A stretch of DNA of 64,000 nucleotides from Meghimatium bilineatum (taxonomy: Eukaryota > Mollusca > Gastropoda > Stylommatophora > Philomycidae): positions 23,680,589 to 23,744,588 of the forward strand of contig CM067304.1 in NCBI GenBank assembly GCA_034231615.1, in the 5' to 3' direction. Positions 25,417 through 39,573 of the stretch are shown piece by piece (the stretch's first letter is position 1; each line of letters opens with the position of its first letter). The position numbers were made by a program, and so were the translations under genes. Under the pieces are notes generated by a model. The model ran no database searches and had not been told where the DNA came from. It saw only the letters and a program-made list of their open reading frames with translations.

Positions 25417-28400
25417 ATGGAACACTTCAGCACTCAGTGTGTGGAACACTTCAACACTCAGTGTATGGAACACTTCATCACTCAGTGTATGGAATACTAC
25501 AACACTCAGTGTATGGAACACTACAACACTCAGTGTATGGAATACTTCAACACTCAGTGTATGGAATACTTCAACACTCAGTGTATGGAATACTTCAACA
25601 CTCAGTGTATGGAATACTTCAACACTCAGTGTATGAAACACTTCAACACTCAGTGTATGAAACACTTCAACACTCAGTGTATGAAACACTTCAACACTCA
25701 GTGTATGGAACACTACAACACTCAGTGTATGGAACACTTCAACACTCAGTGTATGGAACACTACAACACTCAGTGTATGGAACACTTCAACACTCAGTGT
25801 ATGGAACACTACAACACTCAGTGTATGGAACACTACAACACTCAGTGTATGGAACACTTCAACACTCAGTGTATGGAACACTTCAACACTCAGTGTATGG
25901 AATACTACAACACTCAGTGTATGGAACACTACAACACTCAGTGTATGGAATACTTCAACACTCAGTGTATGGAATACTTCAACACTCAGTGTATGGAATA
26001 CTTCAACACTCAGTGTATGGAATACTTCAACACTCAGTGTATGAAACACTTCAACACTCAGTGTATGAAACACTTCAACACTCAGTGTATGAAACACTTC
26101 AACACTCAGTGTATGGAACACTACAACACTCAGTGTATGGAACACTTCAACACTCAGTGTATGGAACACTACAACACTCAGTGTATGGAACACTTCAACA
26201 CTCAGTGTATGGAACACTACAACACTCAGTGTATGGAACACTTCAACACTCAGTGTATGGAACACTACAACACTCAGTGTATGGAACATTTCAACACTCA
26301 GTGTATGGAACACTTCAACACTCAGTGTATGGAACACTTCAACACTCAGTGTATGGAACACTACAACACTCAGTGTATGGAACACTACAACACTCAGTGT
26401 ATGGAATACTTCAACACTCAGTGTATGGAACACTTCAACACTCAGTGTATGGAATACTTCAACACTCAGTGTATGGAATACTTCAACACTCAGTGTATGA
26501 AACACTTCAACACTCAGTGTATGAAACACTTCAACACTCAGTGTATGAAACACTTCAACACTCATTGTATGAAACACTTCAACACTCAGTGTATGGAATA
26601 CTTCAACACTCAGTGTATGGAACACTACAACACTCAGTGTATGAAATACTTCAACACTCAGTGTATGGAACACTACAACACTCAGTGTATGGAACACTAC
26701 AACACTCAGTGTATGAAACACTTCAACACTCAGTGTATGAAACACTACAACACTCAGTGTTTGAAACACTACAACACTCAGTGTATGGAACACTACAAAA
26801 CTCAGTGTATGGAACACTTCAACACTCAGTGTATGAAACACTACAACACTCAGTGTATGAAACACTACAACACTCAGTGTATGGAACACTACAACACTCA
26901 GTGTATGGAACACTACAACACTCAGTGTATGGAACACTTCAACACTCAGTGTATGGAACACTACAACACTCAGTGTATGGAACACTTCAACACTCAGTGT
27001 ATGGAACACTACAACACTCAGTGTATGGAACACTTCAACACTCAGTGTATGGAACACTACAACACTCAGTGTATGGAACACTTCAACACTCAGTGTATGA
27101 AACACCAACACTCAGTGTATGGAACACTTCAACACTCAGTGTATGAAACACTTCAACACTCAGTGTATGAAACACTTCAACACTCAGTGTATGAAACACT
27201 TCAGCACTCAGTGTATGAAACACTTCAACACTCATTGTATGGAACACCATCACTCAGTGTATGAAACACCATCACTCAGTGTATGGAACACTTCAGCACT
27301 CAGTGTATGAAACACTTCAACACTCAGTGTATGAAACACTTCAACACTCAGTGTATGGAACACTACAACACTCAGTGTATGGAACACTTCAACACTCAGT
27401 GTATGGAACACTACAACACTCAGTGTATGGAACACTTCAACACTCAGTGTATGGAACACTACAACACTCAGTGTATGGAACACTATAACACTCAATGTAT
27501 GGAACACTTCAACACTCAGTGTATGGAACACTTCAACACTCAGTGTATGGAATACTACAACACTCAGTGTATGGAACACTACAACACTCAGTGTATGGAA
27601 TACTTCAACACTCAGTGTATGGAATACTTCAACACTCAGTGTATGGAATACTTCAACACTCAGTGTATGGAATACTTCAACACTCAGTGTATGAAACACT
27701 TCAACACTCAGTGTATGAAACACTTCAACACTCAGTGTATGAAACACTTCAACACTCAGTGTATGGAACACTACAACACTCAGTGTATGGAACACTTCAA
27801 CACTCAGTGTATGGAACACTACAACACTCAGTGTATGGAACACTTCAACACTCAGTGTATGGAACACTACAACACTCAGTGTATGGAACACTTCAACACT
27901 CAGTGTATGGAACACTACAACACTCAGTGTATGGAACATTTCAACACTCAGTGTATGGAACACTTCAACACTCAGTGTATGGAACACTTCAACACTCAGT
28001 GTATGGAACACTACAACACTCAGTGTATGGAACACTACAACACTCAGTGTATGGAATACTTCAACACTCAGTGTATGGAACACTTCAACACTCAGTGTAT
28101 GGAATACTTCAACACTCAGTGTATGGAATACTTCAACACTCAGTGTATGAAACACTTCAACACTCAGTGTATGAAACACTTCAACACTCAGTGTATGAAA
28201 CACTTCAACACTCATTGTATGAAACACTTCAACACTCAGTGTATGGAATACTTCAACACTCAGTGTATGGAACACTACAACACTCAGTGTATGGAATACT
28301 TCAACACTCAGTGTATGGAACACTACAACACTCAGTGTATGGAACACTACAACACTCAGTGTATGAAACACTACAACACTCAGTGTATGAAACACTACAA

Positions 28401-28989
28401 CACTCAGTGTTTGGAACACTACAACACTCAGTGTATGGAACACTACAAAACTCAGTGTATGGAACACTTCAACACTCAGTGTATGAAACACTACAACACT
28501 CAGTGTATGAAACACTACAACACTCAGTGTATGGAACACTACAACACTCAGTGTATGGAACACTACAACACTCAGTGTATGGAACACTTCAACACTCAGT
28601 GTATTGAACACTACAACACTCAGTGTATGGAACACTACAACACTCAGTGTATGGAACACTTCAACACTCAGTGTATTGAACACTACAACACTCAGTGTAT
28701 GGAACACTTCAACACTCAGTGTATGGAACACTACAACACTCAGTGTATGGAACACTTCAACACTCAGTGTATGGAACACTACAACACTCAGTGTATGGAA
28801 CACTTCAACACTCAGTGTATGAAACACCAACACTCAGTGTATGGAACACTTCAACACTCAGTGTATGAAACACTTCAACACTTAGTGTATGAAACACTTC
28901 AACACTCAGTGTATGAAACACTTCAGCTCTCAGTGTATGAAACACTTCAACACTCATTGTATGGAACACCATCACTCAGTGTATAAAAC
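25417..28989 (+). repeat. Two-cassette block, second copy
   Basis: The segment matches 20772-24268 at offset 4,645 bp up to the hub near 27096. The offset then becomes 4,646 bp, because the 23-bp unit of the first copy is a full 24 bp here, and about three extra units near 28.6-28.7 kb (TATTGAAC variants) lengthen the right cassette. Private changes include TATAAC/CAATG near 27480-27497 and CTTAG near 28882. Confidence 0.82.
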
Positions 28990-31900
28990 ACCATCACTCA
29001 GTGTATGGAACACTTCAGCACTCAGTGTGTGGAACACTTCAACACTCAGTGTATGGAACACTACAACACTCAGTGTATGGAACACTACAACACTCAGTGT
29101 ATGAAACACCAACACTCAGTGTTTGAAACACTTCAACACTCAGTGTATGGAACACTACAACACTCAGTGTATGGAACACTTCAACACTCAGTGTATGGAA
29201 CACTACAACACTCAGTGTATGGAACACTACAACACTCAGTGTTTGGAACACTTCAACACTCAGTGTATGGAACACTACAACACTCAGTGTATGGAACACT
29301 ACAACACTCAGTGTATGGAATACTTCAACACTCAGTGTATGGAACACTTCAACACTCAGTGTATGGAATACTTCAACACTCAGTGTATGGAATACTTCAA
29401 CACTCAGTGTATGAAACACTTCAACACTCAGTGTATGAAACACTTCAACACTCAGTGTATGAAACACTTCAACACTCATTGTATGAAACACTTCAACACT
29501 CAGTGTATGGAATACTTCAACACTCAGTGTATGGAACACTACAACACTCAGTGTATGGAATACTTCAACACTCAGTGTATGGAACACTACAACACTCAGT
29601 GTATGGAACACTACAACACTCAGTGTATGAAACACTACAACACTCAGTGTATGAAACACTACAACACTCAGTGTTTGGAACACTACAACACTCAGTGTAT
29701 GGAACACTACAAAACTCAGTGTATGGAACACTTCAACACTCAGTGTATGAAAAACTACAACACTCAGTGTATGAAACACTACAACACTCAGTGTATGGAA
29801 CACTACAACACTCAGTGTATGGAACACTACAACACTCAGTGTATGGAACACTTCAACACTCAGTGTATGAAACACCAACACTCAGTGTATGGAACACTTC
29901 AAGACTCAGTGTATGAAACACTTCAACACTCAGTGTATGAAACACTTCAACACTCAGTGTATGAAACACTTCAGCACTCAGTGTATGAAACACTTCAACA
30001 CTCATTGTATGGAACACCATCACTCAGTGTATGAAACACCATCACTCAGTGTATGGAACACTTCAGCACTCAGTGTGTGGAACACTTCAACACTCAGTGT
30101 ATGGAACACTACAACACTCAGTGTATGGAACACTACAACACTCAGTGTATGAAACACCAACACTCAGTGTTTGAAACACTTCAACACTCAGTGTATGGAA
30201 CACTACAACACTCAGTGTATGGAACACTTCAACACTCAGTGTATGGAACACTACAACACTCAGTGTATGGAACACTACAACACTCAGTGTATGGAACACT
30301 TCAACACTCAGTGTATGGAACACTACAACACTCAGTGTATGGAACACTACAACACTCAGTGTATGGAATACTTCAACACTCAGTGTATGGAATACTTCAA
30401 CACTCAGTGTATGAAACACTTCAACACTCAGTGTATGAAACACTTCAACACTCAGTGTATGAAACACTACAAAACTCAGTGTATGGAACACTTCAACACT
30501 CAGTGTATGAAAAACTACAACACTCAGTGTATGAAACACTACAACACTCAGTGTATGGAACACTTCAACACTCAGTGTATGGAACACTACAACACTCAGT
30601 GTATGGAACACTTCAACACTCAGTGTATGAAACACTACAACACTCAGTGTATGGAACACTTCAACACTCAGTGTATGGAACACTACAACACTCAGTGTAT
30701 GGAACACTTCAACACTCAGTGTATGGAACACTACAACACTCAGTGTATGGAACACTTCAACACTCAGTGTATGAAACACCAACACTCAGTGTATGGAACA
30801 CTTCAACACTCAGTGTATGAAACACTTCAACACTCAGTGTATGAAACACTTCAACACTCAGTGTATGAAACACTTCAGCACTCAGTGTATGAAACACTTC
30901 AACACTCATTGTATGGAACACCATCACTCAGTGTATGAAACACCATCACTCAGTGTATGGAACACTTCAGCACTCAGTGTGTGGAACACTTCAACACTCA
31001 GTGTATGGAACACTACAACACTCAGTGTATGGAACACTACAACACTCAGTGTATGAAACACCAACACTCAGTGTTTGAAACACTTCAACACTCAGTGTAT
31101 GGAACACTACAACACTCAGTGTATGGAACACTTCAACACTCAGTGTATGGAACACTACAACACTCAGTGTATGGAACACTACAACACTCAGTGTATGGAA
31201 CACTTCAACACTCAGTGTATGGAACACTACAACACTCAGTGTATGGAACACTACAACACTCAGTGTATGGAATACTTCAACACTCAGTGTATGGAATACT
31301 TCAACACTCAGTGTATGAAACACTTCAACACTCAGTGTATGAAACACTTCAACACTCAGTGTATGAAACACTTCAACACTCATTGTATGAAACACTTCAA
31401 CACTCAGTGTATGGAATACTTCAACACTCAGTGTATGGAACACTACAACACTCAGTGTATGAAATACTTCAACACTCAGTGTATGGAACACTACAACACT
31501 CAGTGTATGGAACACTACAACACTCAGTGTATGAAACACTACAACACTCAGTGTATGAAACACTACAACACTCAGTGTTTGGAACACTACAACACTCAGT
31601 GTATGGAACACTACAAAACTCAGTGTATGGAACACTTCAACACTCAGTGTATGAAACACTACAACACTCAGTGTATGAAACACTACAACACTCAGTGTAT
31701 GGAACACTACAACACTCAGTGTATGGAACACTTCAACACTCAGTGTATGGAACACTACAACACTCAGTGTATGGAACATTTCAACACTCAGTGTATGGAA
31801 CACTTCAACACTCAGTGTATGGAACACTTCAACACTCAGTGTATGGAACACTACAACACTCAGTGTATGGAACACTACAACACTCAGTGTATGGAATACT

Positions 31901-34755
31901 TCAACACTCAGTGTATGGAACACTTCAACACTCAGTGTATGGAATACTTCAACACTCAGTGTATGAAACACTTCAACACTCAGTGTATGAAACACTTCAA
32001 CACTCAGTGTATGAAACACTTCAACAATCATTGTATGAAACACTTCAACACTCAGTGTATGGAATACTTCAACACTCAGTGTATGGAACACTACAACACT
32101 CAGTGTATGAAATACTTCAACACTCAGTGTATGGAACACTACAACACTCAGTGTATGGAACACTACAACACTCAGTGTATGAAACACTACAACACTCAGT
32201 GTATGAAACACTACAACACTCAGTGTTTGGAACACTACAACACTCAGTGTATGGAACACTACAAAACTCAGTGTATGGAACACTTCAACACTCAGTGTAT
32301 GAAACACTACAACACTCAGTGTATGAAACACTACAACACTCAGTGTATGGAACACTACAACACTCAGTGTATGGAACACTACAACACTCAGTGTATGGAA
32401 CACTTCAACACTCAGTGTATGGAACACTACAACACTCAGTGTATGGAACACTTCAACACTCAGTGTATGGAACACTACAACACTCAGTGTATGGAACACT
32501 TCAACACTCAGTGTATGGAACACTACAACACTCAGTGTATGGAACACTTCAACACTCAGTGTATGAAACACCAACACTCAGTGTATGGAACACTTCAACA
32601 CTCAGTGTATGAAACACTTCAACACTCAGTGTATGAAACACTTCAACACTCAGTGTATGAAACACTTCAGCACTCAGTGTATGAAACACTTCAACACTCA
32701 TTGTATGGAACACCATCACTCAGTGTATGAAACACCATCACTCAGTGTATGGAACACTTCAGCACTCAGTGTATGAAACACTTCAACACTCAGTGTATGA
32801 AACACTTCAACACTCAGTGTATGGAACACTACAACACTCAGTGTATGGAACACTTCAACACTCAGTGTATGGAACACTACAACACTCAGTGTATGGAACA
32901 CTACAACACTCAGTGTATGGAACACTACAACACTCAGTGTATGGATCACTTCAACACTCAGTGTATGGAACACTTCAACACTCAGTGTATGGAATACTAC
33001 AACACTCAGTGTATGGAACACTACAACACTCAGTGTATGGAATACTTCAACACTCAGTGTATGGAATACTTCAACACTCAGTGTATGGAATACTTCAACA
33101 CTCAGTGTATGGAATACTTCAACACTCAGTGTATGAAACACTTCAACACTCAGTGTATGAAACACTTCAACACTCAGTGTATGAAACACTTCAACACTCA
33201 GTGTATGGAACACTACAACACTCAGTGTATGGAACACTTCAACACTCAGTGTATGGAACACTACAACACTCAGTGTATGGAACACTTCAACACTCAGTGT
33301 ATGGAACACTACAACACTCAGTGTATGGAACACTTCAACACTCAGTGTATGGAACACTACAACACTCAGTGTATGGAACATTTCAACACTCAGTGTATGG
33401 AACACTTCAACACTCAGTGTATGGAACACTACAACACTCAGTGTATGGAACATTTCAACACTCAGTGTATGGAACACTTCAACACTCAGTGTATGGAACA
33501 CTACAACACTCAGTGTATGGAACACTTCAACACTCAGTGTATGGAACACTACAACACTCAGTGTATGGAACACTTCAACACTCAGTGTATGGAACACTAC
33601 AACACTCAGTGTATGGAACACTTCAACACTCAGTGTATGAAACACCAACACTCAGTGTATGGAACACTTCAACACTCAGTGTATGAAACACTTCAACACT
33701 CAGTGTATGAAACACTTCAGCTCTCAGTGTATGAAACACTTCAACACTCATTGTATGGAACACCATCACTCAGTGTATGAAACACCATCACTCAGTGTAT
33801 GGAACACTACAACACTCAGTGTATGGAACACTACAACACTCAGTGTATGAAACACCAACACTCAGTGTTTGAAACACTTCAACACTCAGTGTATGGAACA
33901 CTACAACACTCAGTGTATGGAACACTTCAACACTCAGTGTATGGAACACTACAACACTCAGTGTATGGAACACTACAACACTCAGTGTTTGGAACACTTC
34001 AACACTCAGTGTATGGAACACTACAACACTCAGTGTATGGAACACTACAACACTCAGTGTATGGAATACTTCAACACTCAGTGTATGGAACACTTCAACA
34101 CTCAGTGTATGGAATACTTCAACACTCAGTGTATGGAATACTTCAACACTCAGTGTATGAAACACTTCAACACTCAGTGTATGAAACACTTCAACACTCA
34201 GTGTATGAAACACTTCAACACTCATTGTATGAAACACTTCAACACTCAGTGTATGGAATACTTCAACACTCAGTGTATGGAACACTACAACACTCAGTGT
34301 ATGGAATACTTCAACACTCAGTGTATGGAACACTACAACACTCAGTGTATGGAACACTACAACACTCAGTGTATGAAACACTACAACACTCAGTGTATGA
34401 AACACTACAACACTCAGTGTTTGGAACACTACAACACTCAGTGTATGGAACACTACAAAACTCAGTGTATGGAACACTTCAACACTCAGTGTTTGAAAAA
34501 CTACAACACTCAGTGAATGAAACACTACAACACTCAGTGTATGGAACACTACAACACTCAGTGTATGGAACACTACAACACTCAGTGTATGGAACACTTC
34601 AACACTCAGTGTATGAAACACTACAACACTCAGTGTATGGAACACTTCAACACTCAGTGTATGGAACACTACAACACTCAGTGTATGGAACACTTCAACA
34701 CTCAGTGTATGGAACACTACAACACTCAGTGTATGGAACACTTCAACACTCAGTG
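28818..34755 (+). repeat. Run of hub-delimited cassettes of variable length
   Basis: Hubs start at about 28818, 29866, 30770, 32562 and 33636, giving cassettes of 1,048, 904, 1,792, 1,074 and 1,120 bp. Shared markers (TTTGG, CACTACAAAACTC, GAAAAACTAC, GAAATACTTC, CATTTC) are combined differently in each. The last cassette (33636-34755) carries TTTGGAACACTTC, CAAAACTC and CAGTGAATG and is B-like, so it foreshadows the regular A/B pattern that follows. Near 32030 one unit reads CAACAATCATTG. Confidence 0.8.
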
Positions 34756-36115
34756 TATGAAACACCAACACTCAGTGTATGGAACACTTCAACACTCAGT
34801 GTATGAAACACTTCAACACTCAGTGTATGAAACACTTCAACACTCAGTGTATGAAACACTTCAGCACTCAGTGTATGAAACACTTCAACACTCATTGTAT
34901 GGAACACCATCACTCAGTGTATGAAACACCATCACTCAGTGTATGGAACACTTCAGCACTCAGTGTGTGGAACACTTCAACACTCAGTGTATGGAACACT
35001 ACAACACTCAGTGTATGGAACACTACAACACTCAGTGTATGAAACACCAACACTCAGTGTTTGAAACACTTCAACACTCAGTGTATGGAACACTACAACA
35101 CTCAGTGTATGGAACACTTCAACACTCAGTGTATGGAACACTACAACACTCAGTGTATGGAACACTACAACACTCAGTGTATGGAACACTTCAACACTCA
35201 GTGTATGGAACACTACAACACTCAGTGTATGGAACACTACAACACTCAGTGTATGGAATACTTCAACACTCAGTGTATGGAACACTTCAACACTCAGTGT
35301 ATGGAATACTTCAACACTCAGTGTATGGAATACTTCAACACTAAGTGTATGAAACACTTCAACACTCAGTGTATGAAACACTTCAACACTCAGTGTATGA
35401 AACACTTCAACACTCATTGTATGAAACACTTCAACACTCAGTGTATGGCATACTTCAACACTCAGTGTATGGAACACTACAACACTCAGTGTATGGAATA
35501 CTTCAACACTCAGTGTATGGAACACTACAACACTCAGTGTATGGAACACTACAACACTCAGTGTATGAAACACTACAACACTCAGTGTATGAAACACTAC
35601 AACACTCAGTGTTTGGAACACTACAACACTCAGTGTATGGAACACTACAACACTCAGTGTATGGAACACTTCAACACTCAGTGTATGAAACACTACAACA
35701 CTCAGTGTATGAAACACTACAACACTCAGTGTATGGAACACTACAACACTCAGTGTATGGAACACTACAACACTCAGTGTATGGAACACTTCAACACTCA
35801 GTGTATGGAACACTACAACACTCAGTGTATGGAACACTTCAACACTCAGTGTATGGAACACTACAACACTCAGTGTATGGAACACTACAACACTCAGTGT
35901 ATGGAACACTTCAACACTCAGTGTATGGAACACTACAACACTCAGTGTATGGAACACTACAACACTCAGTGTATGAAACACTTCAACACTCAGTGTATGA
36001 AACACTTCAACACTCAGTGTATCAAACACTTCAACACTCAGTGTATGGAATACTTCAACACTCAGTGTATGGAACACTACAACACTCAGTGTATGGAACA
36101 CTTCAACACTCAGTG

Positions 36116-36419
36116 TATGAAACACCAACACTCAGTGTATGGAACACTTCAACACTCAGTGTATGAAACACTTCAACACTCAGTGTATGAAACACTTCAA
36201 CACTCAGTGTATGAAACACTTCAGCTCTCAGTGTATGAAACACTTCAACACTCATTGTATGGAACACCATCACTCAGTGTATGAAACACCATCACTCAGT
36301 GTATGGAACACTTCAGCACTCAGTGTGTGCAACACTTCAACACTCAGTGTATGGAACACTACAACACTCAGTGTATGGAACACTACAACACTCAGTGTAT
36401 GAAACACCAACACTCAGTG
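36116..36419 (+). repeat. Cassette hub, 304 bp (representative copy)
   Basis: The order is a 22-bp CAAC unit (36116-36137); five 24-bp units, including GAAACACTTC runs, CAGCTC and CATTG; two adjacent 22-bp CATCAC units (36258-36279 and 36280-36301); four 24-bp units starting with CAGCAC and TGTGCAAC; then a 22-bp CAAC unit (36398-36419) followed by TTTGAAAC. The length is exactly 9 x 24 + 4 x 22. Related hubs start near 22451, 24100, 27096, 28818, 29866, 30770, 32562, 33636, 34756, 37548, 39052, 39574, 41032, 42440, 43944, 45568, 47072, 48504, 50005, 51387, 52579, 53699, 55485, 56965, 58157, 60864 and 62752. Some lack one of the four 22-bp units. Confidence 0.85.
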
Positions 36420-36563
36420 TTTGAAACACTTCAACACTCAGTGTATGGAACACTACAACACTCAGTGTATGGAACACTTCAACACTCAGTGTATGGAACA
36501 CTACAACACTCAGTGTATGGAACACTACAACACTCAGTGTTTGGAACACTTCAACACTCAGTG

Positions 36564-37043
36564 TATGGAACACTACAACACTCAGTGTATGGAACACTAC
36601 AACACTCAGTGTATGGAATACTTCAACACTCAGTGTATGGAACACTTCAACACTCAGTGTATGGAATACTTCAACACTCAGTGTATGGAATACTTCAACA
36701 CTCAGTGTATGAAACACTTCAACACTCAGTGTATGAAACACTTCAACACTCAGTGTATGAAACACTTCAACACTCATTGTATGAAACACTTCAACACTCA
36801 GTGTATGGAACACTACAACACTCAGTGTATGGAACACTACAACACTCAGTGTATGGAATACTTCAACACTCAGTGTATGGAACACTTCAACACTCAGTGT
36901 ATGGAATACTTCAACACTCAGTGTATGGAATACTTCAACACTCAGTGTATGAAACACTTCAACACTCAGTGTATGAAACACTTCAACACTCAGTGTATGA
37001 AACACTTCAACACTCATTGTATGAAACACTTCAACACTCAGTG
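36564..37043 (+). repeat. 240-bp (ten-unit) tandem duplication, two copies
   Basis: Positions 36564-36803 and 36804-37043 hold the same ten units in the same order: two GGAACACTAC, one GGAATACTTC, one GGAACACTTC, two GGAATACTTC, three GAAACACTTC (the third with CATTG) and one GAAACACTTC. A GGAATAC unit follows where the next copy would have begun with GGAACAC. Confidence 0.92.
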
Positions 37044-37547
37044 TATGGAATACTTCAACACTCAGTGTATGGAACACTACAACACTCAGTGTATGGAATA
37101 CTTCAACACTCAGTGTATGGAACACTACAACACTCAGTGTATGGAACACTACAACACTCAGTGTATGAAACACTACAACACTCAGTGTATGAAACACTAC
37201 AACACTCAGTGTTTGGAACACTACAACACTCAGTGTATGGAACACTACAAAACTCAGTGTATGGAACACTTCAACACTCAGTGTATGAAAAACTACAACA
37301 CTCAGTGAATGAAACACTACAACACTCAGTGTATGGAACACTACAACACTCAGTGTATGGAACACTACAACACTCAGTGTATGGAACACTTCAACACTCA
37401 GTGTATGAAACACTACAACACTCAGTGTATGGAACACTTCAACACTCAGTGTATGGAACACTACAACACTCAGTGTATGGAACACTTCAACACTCAGTGT
37501 ATGGAACACTACAACACTCAGTGTATGGAACACTTCAACACTCAGTG

Positions 37548-39573
37548 TATGAAACACCAACACTCAGTGTATGGAACACTTCAACACTCAGTGTATGAAA
37601 CACTTCAACACTCAGTGTATGAAACACTTCAACACTCAGTGTATGAAACACTTCAGCACTCAGTGTATGAAACACTTCAACACTCATTGTATGGAACACC
37701 ATCACTCAGTGTATGAAACACCATCACTCAGTGTATGGAACACTTCAGCACTCAGTGTGTGGAACACTTCAACACTCAGTGTATGGAACACTACAACACT
37801 CAGTGTATGGAACACTACAACACTCAGTGTATGAAACACCAACACTCAGTGTTTGAAACACTTCAACACTCAGTGTATGGAACACTACAACACTCAGTGT
37901 ATGGAACACATCAACACTCAGTGTATGGAACACTACAACACTCAGTGTATGGAACACTACAACACTCAGTGTATGGAACACTTCAACACTCAGTGTATGG
38001 AACACTACAACACTCAGTGTATGGAACACTACAACACTCAGTGTATGGAATACTTCAACACTCAGTGTATGGAACACTTCAACACTCAGTGTATGGAATA
38101 CTTCAACACTCAGTGTATGGAATACTTCAACACTAAGTGTATGAAACACTTCAACACTCAGTGTATGAAACACTTCAACACTCAGTGTATGAAACACTTC
38201 AACACTCATTGTATGAAACACTTCAACACTCAGTGTATGGCATACTTCAACACTCAGTGTATGGAACACTACAACACTCAGTGTATGGAATACTTCAACA
38301 CTCAGTGTATGGAACACTACAACACTCAGTGTATGGAACACTACAACACTCAGTGTATGAAACACTACAACACTCAGTGTATGAAACACTACAACACTCA
38401 GTGTTTGGAACACTACAACACTCAGTGTATGGAACACTACAACACTCAGTGTATGGAACACTTCAACACTCAGTGTATGAAACACTACAACACTCAGTGT
38501 ATGAAACACTACAACACTCAGTGTATGGAACACTACAACACTCAGTGTATGGAACACTACAACACTCAGTGTATGGAACACTTCAACACTCAGTGTATGG
38601 AACACTACAACACTCAGTGTATGGAACACTTCAACACTCAGTGTATGGAACACTACAACACTCAGTGTATGGAACACTTCAACACTCAGTGTATGGAACA
38701 CTTCAACACTCAGTGTATGGAACACTACAACACTCAGTGTATGGAACACTTCAACACTCAGTGTATGGAACACTTCAACACTCAGTGTATGGAATACTAC
38801 AACACTCAGTGTATGGAACACTACAACACTCAGTGTATGGAACACTTCAACACTCAGTGTATGGAACACTACAACACTCAGTGTATGGAACACTACAACA
38901 CTCAGTGTATGAAACACTTCAACACTCAGTGTATGAAACACTTCAACACTCAGTGTATCAAACACTTCAACACTCAGTGTATGGAATACTTCAACACTCA
39001 GTGTATGGAACACTACAACACTCAGTGTATGGAACACTTCAACACTCAGTGTATGAAACACCAACACTCAGTGTATGGAACACTTCAACACTCAGTGTAT
39101 GAAACACTTCAACACTCAGTGTATGAAACACTTCAACACTCAGTGTATGAAACACTTCAGCTCTCAGTGTATGAAACACTTCAACACTCATTGTATGGAA
39201 CACCATCACTCAGTGTATGAAACACCATCACTCAGTGTATGGAACACTTCAGCACTCAGTGTGTGCAACACTTCAACACTCAGTGTATGGAACACTACAA
39301 CACTCAGTGTATGGAACACTACAACACTCAGTGTATGAAACACTACAACACTCAGTGTATGGAACACTACAACACTCAGTGTATGGAACACTACAACACT
39401 CAGTGTATGGAACACTTCAACACTCAGTGTATGAAACACTACAACACTCAGTGTATGGAACACTTCAACACTCAGTGTATGGAACACTACAACACTCAGT
39501 GTATGGAACACTTCAACACTCAGTGTATGGAACACTACAACACTCAGTGTATGGAACACTTCAACACTCAGTG
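37548..39573 (+). repeat. A/B higher-order repeat, dimer 2 with truncated B
   Basis: Cassette A is canonical (37548-39051, 1,504 bp = 59 x 24 + 4 x 22). Cassette B is only 522 bp (39052-39573): after the hub it jumps to the terminal part of B. Compared with the 1,432-bp B, 910 bp are missing, which equals 37 units of 24 bp and one of 22 bp. The deletion is therefore exactly in monomer register. Confidence 0.88.

Larger units (their letters stand above)
34756..37547 (+). repeat. A/B higher-order repeat, dimer 1
   Basis: Cassette A (34756-36115, 1,360 bp) carries CTAAG at 35342, GGCATAC near 35448 and TATCAAAC near 36021; it is 144 bp (six units) shorter than the canonical 1,504 bp. Cassette B (36116-37547, 1,432 bp) carries TGTGCAAC, TTTGGAACACTTC, the 240-bp tandem duplication, CACTACAAAACTC, GAAAAACTAC and CAGTGAATG. 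Confidence 0.88.
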
